A DNA stretch of 64,000 nt from Hydrogenophaga sp. (lineage in GTDB: Bacteria > Pseudomonadota > Gammaproteobacteria > Burkholderiales > Burkholderiaceae_C). A program made the translations under genes and the position numbers. The stretch is taken from contig JACVCO010000002.1 of assembly GCA_016741995.1 (NCBI GenBank), positions 235,267 to 299,266 of the forward strand. The letters are read 5' to 3'. Below, piece by piece: positions 38,721-46,880 of this stretch (positions are counted from its first letter, which is position 1; each line of letters opens with the position of its first letter). Below the pieces are notes generated by a model. The model saw nothing but the letters and a program-made list of their open reading frames with translations, made no database searches and was not told the DNA's origin.

Positions 38721-39821
38721 ATGTTGAATTCCCGTCCCGCCAAGCTGATCGCCTTTGCGGTGGTCGCCGTGCTGATGCTGGTGCTGCCGCTCGTGCTGCA
38801 GGCCACCGGCAGCAACTCCTGGGTGCGCATCGTCGACGTGGCACTGCTCTACGTGCTGCTGGCGCTGGGCCTGAACATCGTGGTGGGCTACGCCGGCCTG
38901 CTCGATCTCGGCTTCATCGCCTTCTTTGCCGTTGGTGCCTACCTGTACGGCCTGCTCGCGTCGCCGCACCTCACCGACACCTTCGCCTGGCTCGCGGCCA
39001 CGTTCCCCAACGGGCTGCACATGAACTTCTGGATCGTGATGGTGGTGGCCGGCATCGTCGCCGGCATCACCGGGCTGATCCTGGGTTTCCCGGTGCTCAA
39101 GCTGCGTGGCGATTACCTGGCCATCGTCACGCTCGGCTTCGGCGAGATCGTGCGCATCTTCATGCTCAACCTCGACCGACCGATCAACCTCACCAACGGC
39201 CCCAAGGGCCTGAGCAACGTGGACGCGGTGACGGTGTTCGGGCACAGCATGAGCCAGCGCCTGGACATATCGATAGGCAGCTTCTCGTACACCTTCCAGT
39301 CGGTCACGCTGTACTACTACCTCATCCTGTTCTTCGTGGTCGTGGCGATCATCATCGCCAACCGCCTGCAGGATTCGCGCATCGGCCGCGCCTGGATGGC
39401 CATCCGCGAAGACGAGATCGCGGCCAAGGCCATGGGCCTGAACACGCGCAACCTCAAGCTCGCCGCCTTCGGCATGAGCGCCACCTTCGGCGGCGTGGCC
39501 GGCGTGCTGTTCGCGTCCTTCATGCGCGGCGTCTATCCCGAGTCCTTCATCCTGATGGAGTCGGTGATGATCGTGGCCATGGTGGTGCTGGGTGGCCTGG
39601 GCCACATCCCCGGCGTGATCCTGGGTGCCCTGGTGCTGGCCGGCCTGCCCGAGCTGCTGCGCCACGTGGCGCACCCGCTCACCGCCTTGACGGATGGCCG
39701 CCTCGGCCCGGAGATCCTGCGTCAGCTGCTGATTGCGCTGGCGATGATCGTCATCATGCTGTTGCGTCCCAAGGGCCTGTGGCCCTCGCCGGAACACGGC
39801 AAGTCCCTGGCGCCGAAGTGA
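38721..39821 (+). CDS. livM: Branched-chain amino-acid ABC transporter permease
   Basis: 366 residues, the second permease of the LivHMGF system. It shows the family core LNIVVGYAGLLDLGFIAFFAVGAYLYGLLASPH and FPVLKLRGDYLAIVTLGFGEIVRI, and the EAA-type loop near IGRAWMAIREDEIAAKAMGLN. It lies 19 bases behind livH with GGGAGAA as ribosome site, and ends 10 bases before livG. Confidence 0.9.
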   Translation: MLNSRPAKLIAFAVVAVLMLVLPLVLQATGSNSWVRIVDVALLYVLLALGLNIVVGYAGLLDLGFIAFFAVGAYLYGLLASPHLTDTFAWLAATFPNGLHMNFWIVMVVAGIVAGITGLILGFPVLKLRGDYLAIVTLGFGEIVRIFMLNLDRPINLTNGPKGLSNVDAVTVFGHSMSQRLDISIGSFSYTFQSVTLYYYLILFFVVVAIIIANRLQDSRIGRAWMAIREDEIAAKAMGLNTRNLKLAAFGMSATFGGVAGVLFASFMRGVYPESFILMESVMIVAMVVLGGLGHIPGVILGALVLAGLPELLRHVAHPLTALTDGRLGPEILRQLLIALAMIVIMLLRPKGLWPSPEHGKSLAPK

Positions 39822-39831
39822 GGAGCGTGGC

Positions 39832-40602
39832 ATGAGCGAAACCATTCTCAAAGTCGCCAACGTCTCCAAGCGTTTCGGCGGGCTGCAGGCCCTCAGCGAC
39901 GTCGGCATCCACATCGAGCGCGGCCAGGTCTATGGCCTGATCGGCCCCAACGGTGCCGGCAAGACCACGTTCTTCAACGTGCTCACCGGCCTCTACACGC
40001 CGGACAGCGGCAGCTTCGAACTCGCGGGCAAGCCCTACACGCCCACCGCGGTGCACGAGGTGGCCAAGGCCGGCATCGCCCGCACCTTCCAGAACATCCG
40101 CCTGTTCGCCGAGATGACCGCGCTGGAGAACGTGATGGTCGGGCGTCACGTGCGCACGCACTCGGGCCTGCTGGGCGCCATCCTCCGCCCGCCGAGTTTC
40201 AAGCGCGAGGAACGCGAGATCGCCGACCGCGCGCGCGAACTGCTCGACTACGTGGGCATCGGCAAGTTCGCCGACTACAAGTCGCGCACGCTCAGCTACG
40301 GTGACCAGCGCCGCCTGGAGATCGCGCGCGCCCTGGCCACCGATCCGCAGCTCATCGCGCTCGACGAGCCCGCGGCCGGCATGAACGCCACCGAGAAAGT
40401 GCAGCTGCGCGAGCTCATCGACCGCATCCGCAACGACAACCGCACCATCCTGCTCATCGAGCACGACGTGAAGCTGGTCATGGGCCTGTGCGACCGCGTG
40501 ACCGTGCTCGACTACGGCAAGCAGCTCTCCACCGGCACACCGGCGGAGGTGCAGAAAGACCCGAAAGTGATCGAGGCCTACCTCGGCACCGGCGGCCACT
40601 GA
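39832..40602 (+). CDS. livG: Branched-chain amino-acid ABC transporter ATPase
   Basis: A 256-residue ABC ATPase. Walker A GPNGAGKTTFFNVLTG, the ABC signature LSYGDQRRLEIARALATDP (LSYGD variant typical of LivG), Walker B LIALDEPAAGMN and the H-loop IEHDVKLV are present. It works as a heterodimer with LivF on the LivH/LivM permeases. Confidence 0.94.
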   Translation: MSETILKVANVSKRFGGLQALSDVGIHIERGQVYGLIGPNGAGKTTFFNVLTGLYTPDSGSFELAGKPYTPTAVHEVAKAGIARTFQNIRLFAEMTALENVMVGRHVRTHSGLLGAILRPPSFKREEREIADRARELLDYVGIGKFADYKSRTLSYGDQRRLEIARALATDPQLIALDEPAAGMNATEKVQLRELIDRIRNDNRTILLIEHDVKLVMGLCDRVTVLDYGKQLSTGTPAEVQKDPKVIEAYLGTGGH

Positions 40603-40617
40603 GCGGGAGACACAGTC

Positions 40618-41334
40618 ATGGCAAACACGCTACTCAAAGTCAAAGGGCTGAAGGTCTCCTACGGCGGCATCAAGGCCGTCAAGGGCATCGACCTCGAGGT
40701 CAACGAGGGTGAGCTGATCACGCTGATCGGCTCCAACGGCGCCGGCAAGACCACCACCATGAAGGCCATCACCGGTTCGCTGGCGATGGAAGATGGCGAC
40801 GTGGAATACCAGGGCAAGAGCATCCGCGGCAAGGGGGCCTGGGATCTCGTCAAGCAAGGCCTGGCCATGGTGCCGGAAGGCCGCGGTGTCTTCACCCGCA
40901 TGTCGATCACCGAGAACCTCCAGATGGGCGCCTACGTGCGCCGCGACAAGGCCGGCATCGCGAGCGACATCGAACGCATGTTCGCGATCTTCCCGCGCCT
41001 GAAGGAACGCAAGGACCAGTTGGCCGGCACCATGAGCGGGGGCGAACAGCAGATGCTGGCGATGGCACGCGCGCTGATGAGCCAACCCAAGGTGCTGCTG
41101 CTCGACGAGCCCTCCATGGGCCTGTCGCCCATCATGGTCGACAAGATCTTCGAGGTCGTTCGCGACGTCTCGGCGCAGGGTGTGACCATCCTGCTGGTGG
41201 AGCAGAACGCCAGCCGCGCGCTGCAGATCGCCAACCGCGGCTACGTGATGGACTCGGGCGAGATCATCATGACCGGCGACGCGAAGCAGATGCTGACCGA
41301 CCCGAAGGTGCGCGCCGCCTACCTGGGCGAATAG
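40618..41334 (+). CDS. livF: Branched-chain amino-acid ABC transporter ATPase
   Basis: A 238-residue ABC ATPase and LivG partner. Walker A GSNGAGKTTTMKAITG, signature MSGGEQQMLAMARALMSQP, Walker B VLLLDEPSMGLSPIMV and the Gln-type H-loop region LLVEQNASRAL, typical of LivF. Last gene of the operon; no livJ/K-type binding protein follows before lysS. Confidence 0.94.
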   Translation: MANTLLKVKGLKVSYGGIKAVKGIDLEVNEGELITLIGSNGAGKTTTMKAITGSLAMEDGDVEYQGKSIRGKGAWDLVKQGLAMVPEGRGVFTRMSITENLQMGAYVRRDKAGIASDIERMFAIFPRLKERKDQLAGTMSGGEQQMLAMARALMSQPKVLLLDEPSMGLSPIMVDKIFEVVRDVSAQGVTILLVEQNASRALQIANRGYVMDSGEIIMTGDAKQMLTDPKVRAAYLGE

Positions 41335-41360
41335 CCCGGGCTTCTCCCAAACCTACAATC

Positions 41361-41397
41361 GCGGGTTGCGCGCCGCTCTGGCGCCCAACCCGCTTTT
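41361..41397 (+). terminator. Stem-loop with T4 between livF and lysS
   Basis: GCGGGTTG pairs with CAACCCGC and, after one mismatch, GCGCC with GGCGC around a 5-base loop; TTTT follows at 41394-41397. It probably ends liv transcripts. A -10-like TACAAT (41354-41359) immediately precedes it, and the lysS ATG is only 6 bases past the T-run with no Shine-Dalgarno. Confidence 0.65.
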
Positions 41398-41403
41398 CAT
41401 TTC

Positions 41404-42960
41404 ATGAGCCAAGCCAACACCCCCGACACCGCCGCGCCCGTGGCGCAAGACGAGAACCAGCTGATCGCCGAACGCCGCGAGAAGCTCAAGGCCTTGCGCG
41501 AGGCGCAGAAGCGTGGCGAGGGCGTGGCTTTCCCGAACGACCACAAGCCCGCCGACAACGCGGCCGCGCTGTTCGCCACGCACGGCACGCGCAGCAAGGA
41601 AGAACTCGAAGCCACGCCGGTGCGCGCCAGCGTGGCCGGGCGCATGATGCTCAAGCGGGTGATGGGCAAGGCCAGCTTCGCCACGTTGCAGGACGCCTCC
41701 CTGGGCGAAAGCGGCGGGCGCATCCAGATCTACCTGAACAACGACAGCGTGGGCGAGGCGCAGCACAACGTCTTCAAACACTGGGATCTGGGCGACATCG
41801 TGGCCGCCGAAGGCGTGCTGTTCCGCACCCGCACCGGCGAACTCACCATCCACGCCGACCGGATCCGTCTGCTCACCAAGAGCCTGCGCCCGCTGCCCGA
41901 CAAGTTCCACGGCGTGGCCGACCAGGAGATCAAGTACCGCCAGCGCTACGTCGACCTGATGACCGACGAGACCGCGCGCCGGCGCTTCGTCACGCGCAGC
42001 CAGGCCGTTTCGGCGCTGCGCCAGTTCATGACGGGCCACGGCTTCCTCGAAGTCGAAACGCCCATGCTGCACCCCATCCCCGGCGGTGCCAACGCCAAGC
42101 CTTTCGCCACGCACCACAACGCGCTCGATCAGGAGATGTTCCTGCGCATCGCGCCCGAGCTCTACCTCAAGCGCCTGCTGGTGGGCGGTTTCGAGCGCGT
42201 GTTCGAGATCAACCGCAACTTCCGCAACGAAGGCATCTCGGTGCGCCACAACCCCGAGTTCACCATGATGGAGTTCTACGCGGCGTACTGGAACTACACC
42301 GACCTCATGGACTTCTGCGAGCAGCTCATCCGCCACGTGGTGCGCGGTGTGCGCGGCGAGGGCGAGGTGAGCTACCAGGGGCGCGCCGTCGACATCGACT
42401 CGCCCTTCGAGCGGCTGACCATCCGCGACGCGATCGTGAAGTACACCGACGCCGGCGCCAGCGCCGACGATGCCGACTGGCTGCGCAACCAGTTGCGCAA
42501 GCTCGGCCTGAGCGAAGAAAAACACCAGCTGTCCACGCGCAGCCTGGCGTCGCTGCAGGTGCTGTTCTTCGAAGAGAAGGTCGAGAGCGAACTCTGGAAC
42601 CCGACCTTCATCATGGACCACCCGACCGAGATTTCGCCGCTGGCGCGCGCCAACGACGCGAAGCCCGAGGTCACCGAACGCTTCGAGCTCTACATCACCG
42701 GGCGCGAGTTCGGCAACGCGTTCTCCGAACTGAACGACGCCGAGGACCAGGCCGCGCGCTTCCAGGCGCAGGCCGATGCCAAGGACGGTGGCGACGACGA
42801 AGCCATGCACTTCGACGCCGACTACATCCGCGCGCTGGAATACGGCATGCCGCCCGCGGGCGGCTGCGGCATCGGCATCGACCGCCTGATGATGCTGCTG
42901 ACCGACAGCCCCAGCATTCGCGACGTGATCCTGTTCCCCGCGCTGCGCCGCGAGGCCTGA
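41404..42960 (+). CDS. lysS: Lysyl-tRNA synthetase (class II)
   Basis: 518 residues: an N-terminal OB-fold anticodon domain ([19 protein letters not shown]), then the class II core with motif 2 [20 protein letters not shown] and motif 3 [16 protein letters not shown]. Standard length. It charges tRNA-Lys. No Shine-Dalgarno precedes its ATG; a hairpin and T-run abut it. Confidence 0.97.
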   Translation: MSQANTPDTAAPVAQDENQLIAERREKLKALREAQKRGEGVAFPNDHKPADNAAALFATHGTRSKEELEATPVRASVAGRMMLKRVMGKASFATLQDASLGESGGRIQIYLNNDSVGEAQHNVFKHWDLGDIVAAEGVLFRTRTGELTIHADRIRLLTKSLRPLPDKFHGVADQEIKYRQRYVDLMTDETARRRFVTRSQAVSALRQFMTGHGFLEVETPMLHPIPGGANAKPFATHHNALDQEMFLRIAPELYLKRLLVGGFERVFEINRNFRNEGISVRHNPEFTMMEFYAAYWNYTDLMDFCEQLIRHVVRGVRGEGEVSYQGRAVDIDSPFERLTIRDAIVKYTDAGASADDADWLRNQLRKLGLSEEKHQLSTRSLASLQVLFFEEKVESELWNPTFIMDHPTEISPLARANDAKPEVTERFELYITGREFGNAFSELNDAEDQAARFQAQADAKDGGDDEAMHFDADYIRALEYGMPPAGGCGIGIDRLMMLLTDSPSIRDVILFPALRREA

Positions 42961-42969
42961 TCACCCGCG

Positions 42970-44730
42970 CTAGAAGTTCAGCCGCAGGATGGCCTTGCGC
43001 TCATCCACGCTGAGCGTGAGCATGCCTTGCCGCAGCCACTCGAGGTGGGCGTTCGCGTCCTGCCCGAGTTCCGGGTGGCCCGCGTCGGGCAGGAGCGCCA
43101 CCACCACCTGAAAGCGCAGCATGGTGCCGGCCGGCAGGCGCGGCGAAGGCCTCAGGCCCGCGGCCACCAGGCCGGTGGCCGTGTTCATCGCCTGGGTGTC
43201 CTTCACCGGGCCTTCCATCAGCAGGGTGAAGCTGTTGTCGTCCACGCGCGCCGCGGTGTCCACGTCGCGCGCCTGCGAGCGCAGCAGCGAGGCGGCGATC
43301 ACCAGCGCGCGGTCGGCGATCTCGCGGCCGTGCCGTTCGAGGATCTCGGCGTGGTTGTCCAGGTGCACGAGCAGCAGCGCGCTGCGGTGGCCGTAGCGCT
43401 GCGCACGCACCAGGCTGTCGTGCAGGCGCAGCAGGCAGTGGTGGCGGTGGGTCAGGCCGGTGAGGGGCTCGGTGCGCTCCAGCGCCCGGGCCCGCGCCTG
43501 TGACTCGTGCTGCAGTTGCGAGCGTTGCAGCAGCGCGTAGATCAGGATGGGCGCTTCGATGGCCGCTGCGATCACCATGCCGTATTGCGACAGAAAGCCC
43601 GACGAGATGAGGTTGAAGTTGCGCATCACCGGCAGCGCGCTCGCCAGCAGCACCGGCGCCATGCCCGCCACGAACCAGCGCACCCAGCCTTCGCCGCTGC
43701 GCCAGCCCATCCAGAGCATGGCGGCGACCAGGGCCATGGTCAGCGTGCCGATGGTGGTGACCACCTGCAGGCTGGTGCGGCTGGGCAGCAGCAGGTCCCA
43801 GCCGATGACGAGCAGCCACATCGGTGCCAGAAGCAGGCACAGCCGTTCCAGCGTGCGGCCGATGCGCCGCGGCTGCAGCACCTGGCGCACGAACAGCAGG
43901 GCCGCCAGGCCCATGAGGGGCACCAGCAGGAACTCGGCCACCTGGTTCCAGCGCGCCAGACCGGGCCACAGGAACTGCCCGCCCACGCCCAGCGACGCGG
44001 CCAGGCCCAGGCCCAGCAGGCTGATGTAGATCGCGTAGGCGGCGAAGGCCGCGTCGCGGAAGACCGCCATGTTGGTCAGCGCCACCAGCACCAGCAGCAG
44101 CGTCATGCCGAAGTAGGCGCCCAGCCCGAACTGCTGGTGAATGCGTTGTTCGCGCAGGTGGTTGTGGTCGACCAGGCGCATTTCGCCCGAGAAGGGCACG
44201 CGCGCGTGTTCGATGCGCACCCAGTAGCGCACGGTTTCGTCCAGGCGCGCGTCCAGCCCGAAGACGGGGTAGCGGTCCGGGTTGGCCCAGTCGCGCACCG
44301 GAAGGCGGTCGCCCGCGTGCTGCACGCGCCAGCGGCCCTGGGCGTCGCGGTGGTAGAGGGAAATCAGGTCGGTGCCCGAGCGGGCGAGCTCAAGCTCCCA
44401 GTGCACATCGATCCGGCGCATCTGCACGTCGAAGCGCACCCACAACGCTGCGCCACCGTCCAGCAGGACGCGGTCACCCTGGCCGCGCAGGCGCCACGGC
44501 ATTTCGTGGCGGCCGCTCTCGATCTCCTCGATGCCGAGCGTGCCCGAGGGATCGACCAGTTGCTGGCTGTGCCCGGACAGCGGGTACGACCCGGGCCGTT
44601 CGTCGAGCACGATGGCCGCGGGTTCGTTGCCCGGTGGCGCTTCGGTGGCGGCGAGGGCGAAAGGACTCAGCAGGGCCAGGCACAGGCCCAGGGCGGTGCG
44701 CAGGCGCCCCCGTGGAAGAAACAAAGGCAT
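42970..44730 (-). CDS. 7TM-DISM sensor protein with degenerate GGDEF domain
   Basis: 586 residues. Signal peptide (ends ALAA), a periplasmic 7TMR-DISM-type sensor region (about 40-180), seven membrane segments (about 185-385), a short coiled linker (LLQRSQLQHESQARARALERTEPLTGL), and a GGDEF-fold domain to the end. The GGDEF signature is replaced by DDNSF (497-501), so diguanylate cyclase activity is unlikely. The RxxD inhibitory c-di-GMP site is kept in the right place (RDVD, 488-491). It may act as a c-di-GMP reader or scaffold. Start: an ATG 10 codons upstream is also possible. Confidence 0.82.
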   Translation of the reverse strand: MPLFLPRGRLRTALGLCLALLSPFALAATEAPPGNEPAAIVLDERPGSYPLSGHSQQLVDPSGTLGIEEIESGRHEMPWRLRGQGDRVLLDGGAALWVRFDVQMRRIDVHWELELARSGTDLISLYHRDAQGRWRVQHAGDRLPVRDWANPDRYPVFGLDARLDETVRYWVRIEHARVPFSGEMRLVDHNHLREQRIHQQFGLGAYFGMTLLLVLVALTNMAVFRDAAFAAYAIYISLLGLGLAASLGVGGQFLWPGLARWNQVAEFLLVPLMGLAALLFVRQVLQPRRIGRTLERLCLLLAPMWLLVIGWDLLLPSRTSLQVVTTIGTLTMALVAAMLWMGWRSGEGWVRWFVAGMAPVLLASALPVMRNFNLISSGFLSQYGMVIAAAIEAPILIYALLQRSQLQHESQARARALERTEPLTGLTHRHHCLLRLHDSLVRAQRYGHRSALLLVHLDNHAEILERHGREIADRALVIAASLLRSQARDVDTAARVDDNSFTLLMEGPVKDTQAMNTATGLVAAGLRPSPRLPAGTMLRFQVVVALLPDAGHPELGQDANAHLEWLRQGMLTLSVDERKAILRLNF

Positions 44731-44764
44731 AGGGCGCGATTGTGCAATCTCGCGCCCCACGCCG

Positions 44765-45721
44765 TCAGGCGTAGGCGGCGAGCGCCTTTCGCATCTTCTT
44801 CATGGCCGCCACCTCGATCTGGCGGATGCGCTCGGCGCTCACGCCGTATTCGCTGGCCAGTTCGTGCAGCGTCATGCCGCCGGAACCGTCGTCGTTCACC
44901 TTCAGCCAGCGCTCGCTCACGATGCGGCGCGAGCGCTCGTCGAGCTCGCCCATGGCCTGGGCAATGCCTTCGGTGGCCAGGTGGTCGCGCTGGGCGGATT
45001 CGATCATCGCCGTGGGCTCGTGCGTCGCGTCGGCCAGGTAAGCGATCGGGCCGAAGGCCTCCTCGCCGTCGTCGCCGGGCGTGGGGTCGAGCACCACGTC
45101 GCCCCCGGCCAGGCGCGTTTCCATCTCGCGCACCTCTTCGGGCTTGACCTTGAGCTCACGCGCCACCAGGCCCACCTCGGCGTCGTTGAGCACCTCGCGG
45201 TGGGTCTCGCCGTCGGCGGCCTCGGCGCGCAGGCCCTGCTTGCGCGAGCGCAGGTTGAAGAACAGCTTGCGCTGGGCCTTGGTGGTGGCCAGCTTCACCA
45301 TGCGCCAGTTCTTCAGGATGTATTCGTGGATCTCGGCCTTGATCCAGTGGATGGCGTAGCTCACCAGGCGCACGCCCTGCTCGGGGTCGAAGCGCTTGAC
45401 GGCCTTCATCAGGCCCACGTTGCCTTCCTGGATCAGGTCGCCGTGCGGCAGGCCGTAGCCCAGGTACTGGCGCGAGATCGACACCACCAGGCGCAGGTGC
45501 GACATCACCAGCCGGCCGGCGGCGTCCAGGTCGTTCTGGTCGCGCAGGCGGCGCGCGGCGTCCTGCTCTTCTTCCAGGGTGAGCAGGGGCAGGCGGTTGA
45601 CGGCGGAGATGTAGGCGTCCAGGTTGCCCAGCGGTGGCAGCGTGAGCGAGCGGCTCCAGGGGCTGGCGACGGCCAGGGCACCGGATGCAGCGGGGTTCGC
45701 AACAGCAAGCGTGTGGGACAT
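44765..45721 (-). CDS. rpoH: RNA polymerase heat-shock sigma factor RpoH (sigma 32)
   Basis: A 318-residue sigma factor. The RpoH box QRKLFFNLR (150-158), which separates sigma 32 from other group members, is intact. Region 2 (DLIQEGNVGLMKAVKRFDPEQGVRLVSYAIHWIKAEI) and region 4 (LHELASEYGVSAERIRQIEVAAMKKMR) are complete. It directs transcription of chaperone and protease genes. A perfect CIRCE operator lies 32 bases upstream, so the HrcA repressor probably controls it. The ATG follows GAGGAGGTCATCC. Confidence 0.96.
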   Translation of the reverse strand: MSHTLAVANPAASGALAVASPWSRSLTLPPLGNLDAYISAVNRLPLLTLEEEQDAARRLRDQNDLDAAGRLVMSHLRLVVSISRQYLGYGLPHGDLIQEGNVGLMKAVKRFDPEQGVRLVSYAIHWIKAEIHEYILKNWRMVKLATTKAQRKLFFNLRSRKQGLRAEAADGETHREVLNDAEVGLVARELKVKPEEVREMETRLAGGDVVLDPTPGDDGEEAFGPIAYLADATHEPTAMIESAQRDHLATEGIAQAMGELDERSRRIVSERWLKVNDDGSGGMTLHELASEYGVSAERIRQIEVAAMKKMRKALAAYA

Positions 45722-45753
45722 GGATGACCTCCTCGGGGTATCGGACGGGGATA

Positions 45754-45780
45754 TTAGCACTCGCTTTGAGGGAGTGCTAA
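45754..45780 (-). promoter_or_regulatory. CIRCE operator (HrcA site) upstream of rpoH
   Basis: TTAGCACTC, nine bases, GAGTGCTAA: a perfect match to the 9-9-9 CIRCE element bound by the heat-shock repressor HrcA. On the minus strand TTAGCA and TAATAT, 18 bases apart, lie within or at the edge of it and could be the -35 and -10, so HrcA would block the polymerase directly. Confidence 0.96.
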
Positions 45781-45790
45781 GCGGTAAGTT

Positions 45791-45813
45791 CCATCCCCTT
45801 TCCCGGGGGATGG
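45791..45813 (-). terminator. Hairpin between the LysR gene and rpoH
   Basis: CCATCCCC, 7-base loop, GGGGATGG. It follows the LysR gene's stop by about 30 bases on the minus strand and has no T-run; a weak terminator candidate, alternatively part of the rpoH control region. Confidence 0.35.
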
Positions 45814-45844
45814 GCGGCAGCAACTGCTTGATTTGCAAAGAATT

Positions 45845-46759
45845 TCATGACCGCGTGAGCTGGGGGTGGCGGGCAAACAGCTCGGCGGTCCACTCCACGA
45901 AGGCGCGCACTTTGGCGCTCAGGTGGCGGTTTGGCGGGTACACCACATAGACCGGGATCGTGGGGCTGGTCCAGTCGGCCAGCACCTGCACCAGTTCGCC
46001 GCGTTCGATCAGCGGGGCGGCCACGAAGGCGCCGGTCTGTGCCACGCCCAGGCCGGCCAGCAGGGCGGCGGTCATGGCATTGCTTTCGTTGACCGAGAGG
46101 CTGTAGCGGCCGGAGATCTCCAGCCTCTTGCCATCCTTCTCGAACTCGTTGAGGTACATGCGCCCGGTGCGGGTGGAGAAGTAGTTCACCACCGTGTGCT
46201 CTCGCTCCAGCTGTTCGGGGTGCGTGGGCGTGCCGTGGGCCTTCAGGTAGGCGGGGGCGGCCACGGTCATCAGCGCGATGTTGCCGATGCGCCGCGCCAC
46301 CAGCGACTGCTCCTGCAGTTCGCCGCCGCGGATCACGCAGTCCACGTTGTCGGTGATCAGGTCCACCGGGCGGTCGGTCACGCCCAGGTCGAGCTGGATG
46401 TCGGGGTAGCGTCGGTAGAAGTCGGCCAGCGCCGGGATGACGATCAACTGCGCCACCGACGTGCCCACGTCCACCCGCAGCCGGCCGCTGGGCCGTGCCT
46501 GCGCGTTGGTCATGCTGGCTTCGACGTCGTCGAGATCGTTGAGCAGCCGGGTGGTGCGTTCGTAGTAGGCCGCGCCATCGGGCGTCACCGTCACGCGCCG
46601 CGTGGTGCGGTTGAGCAGCTTCACCTTCAGGCGCAATTCCAGGTGCTGCACAAGCCGCGTCACCGTGCCCTTGGGCAGGTCCAGCGATTCCGCGGCCTTG
46701 GTGAAGGAACCCGCCTCCACCACCCGCGCAAACACCCTTATCGATTGAAGCTGGTCCAT
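45845..46759 (-). CDS. LysR-type regulator divergent from the RND efflux operon
   Basis: 304 residues: a winged helix at the N-terminus (MDQLQSIRVFARVVEAGSFTKAAESLDLPKGTVTRLVQHLE) and a LysR effector domain (SGRLRVDVGTSVAQLIVIPALADFYRRYPDIQLDLG). It is transcribed away from the llpE-like/RND genes, the placement of BpeT/CeoR-type regulators in Burkholderia. A T-N11-A inverted repeat at 46806-46824 in the shared gap is a likely binding site. The inducer is not known. ATG at 46759 is chosen from the family N-terminus. Confidence 0.88.
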   Translation of the reverse strand: MDQLQSIRVFARVVEAGSFTKAAESLDLPKGTVTRLVQHLELRLKVKLLNRTTRRVTVTPDGAAYYERTTRLLNDLDDVEASMTNAQARPSGRLRVDVGTSVAQLIVIPALADFYRRYPDIQLDLGVTDRPVDLITDNVDCVIRGGELQEQSLVARRIGNIALMTVAAPAYLKAHGTPTHPEQLEREHTVVNYFSTRTGRMYLNEFEKDGKRLEISGRYSLSVNESNAMTAALLAGLGVAQTGAFVAAPLIERGELVQVLADWTSPTIPVYVVYPPNRHLSAKVRAFVEWTAELFARHPQLTRS

Positions 46760-46805
46760 GCCCGCCACTCCTCGTTCGTCATGCGGACGATTGTGGGGGC
46801 TGGAT

Positions 46806-46824
46806 TGTTCGCGCCATGGAAACA
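46806..46824. promoter_or_regulatory. Candidate LysR-regulator box
   Basis: TGTT, 11 bases, AACA: the T-N11-A inverted repeat of LysR binding sites, in the 121-base gap between the divergent LysR and llpE-like genes. It extends to ATTGTT/AACAGT with one mismatch. Confidence 0.5.
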
Positions 46825-46880
46825 GTGCGCTGTGCGCAGCCCGCTTTTTCGCCGTATCCGGCGGGTCTACATTCCACGCC

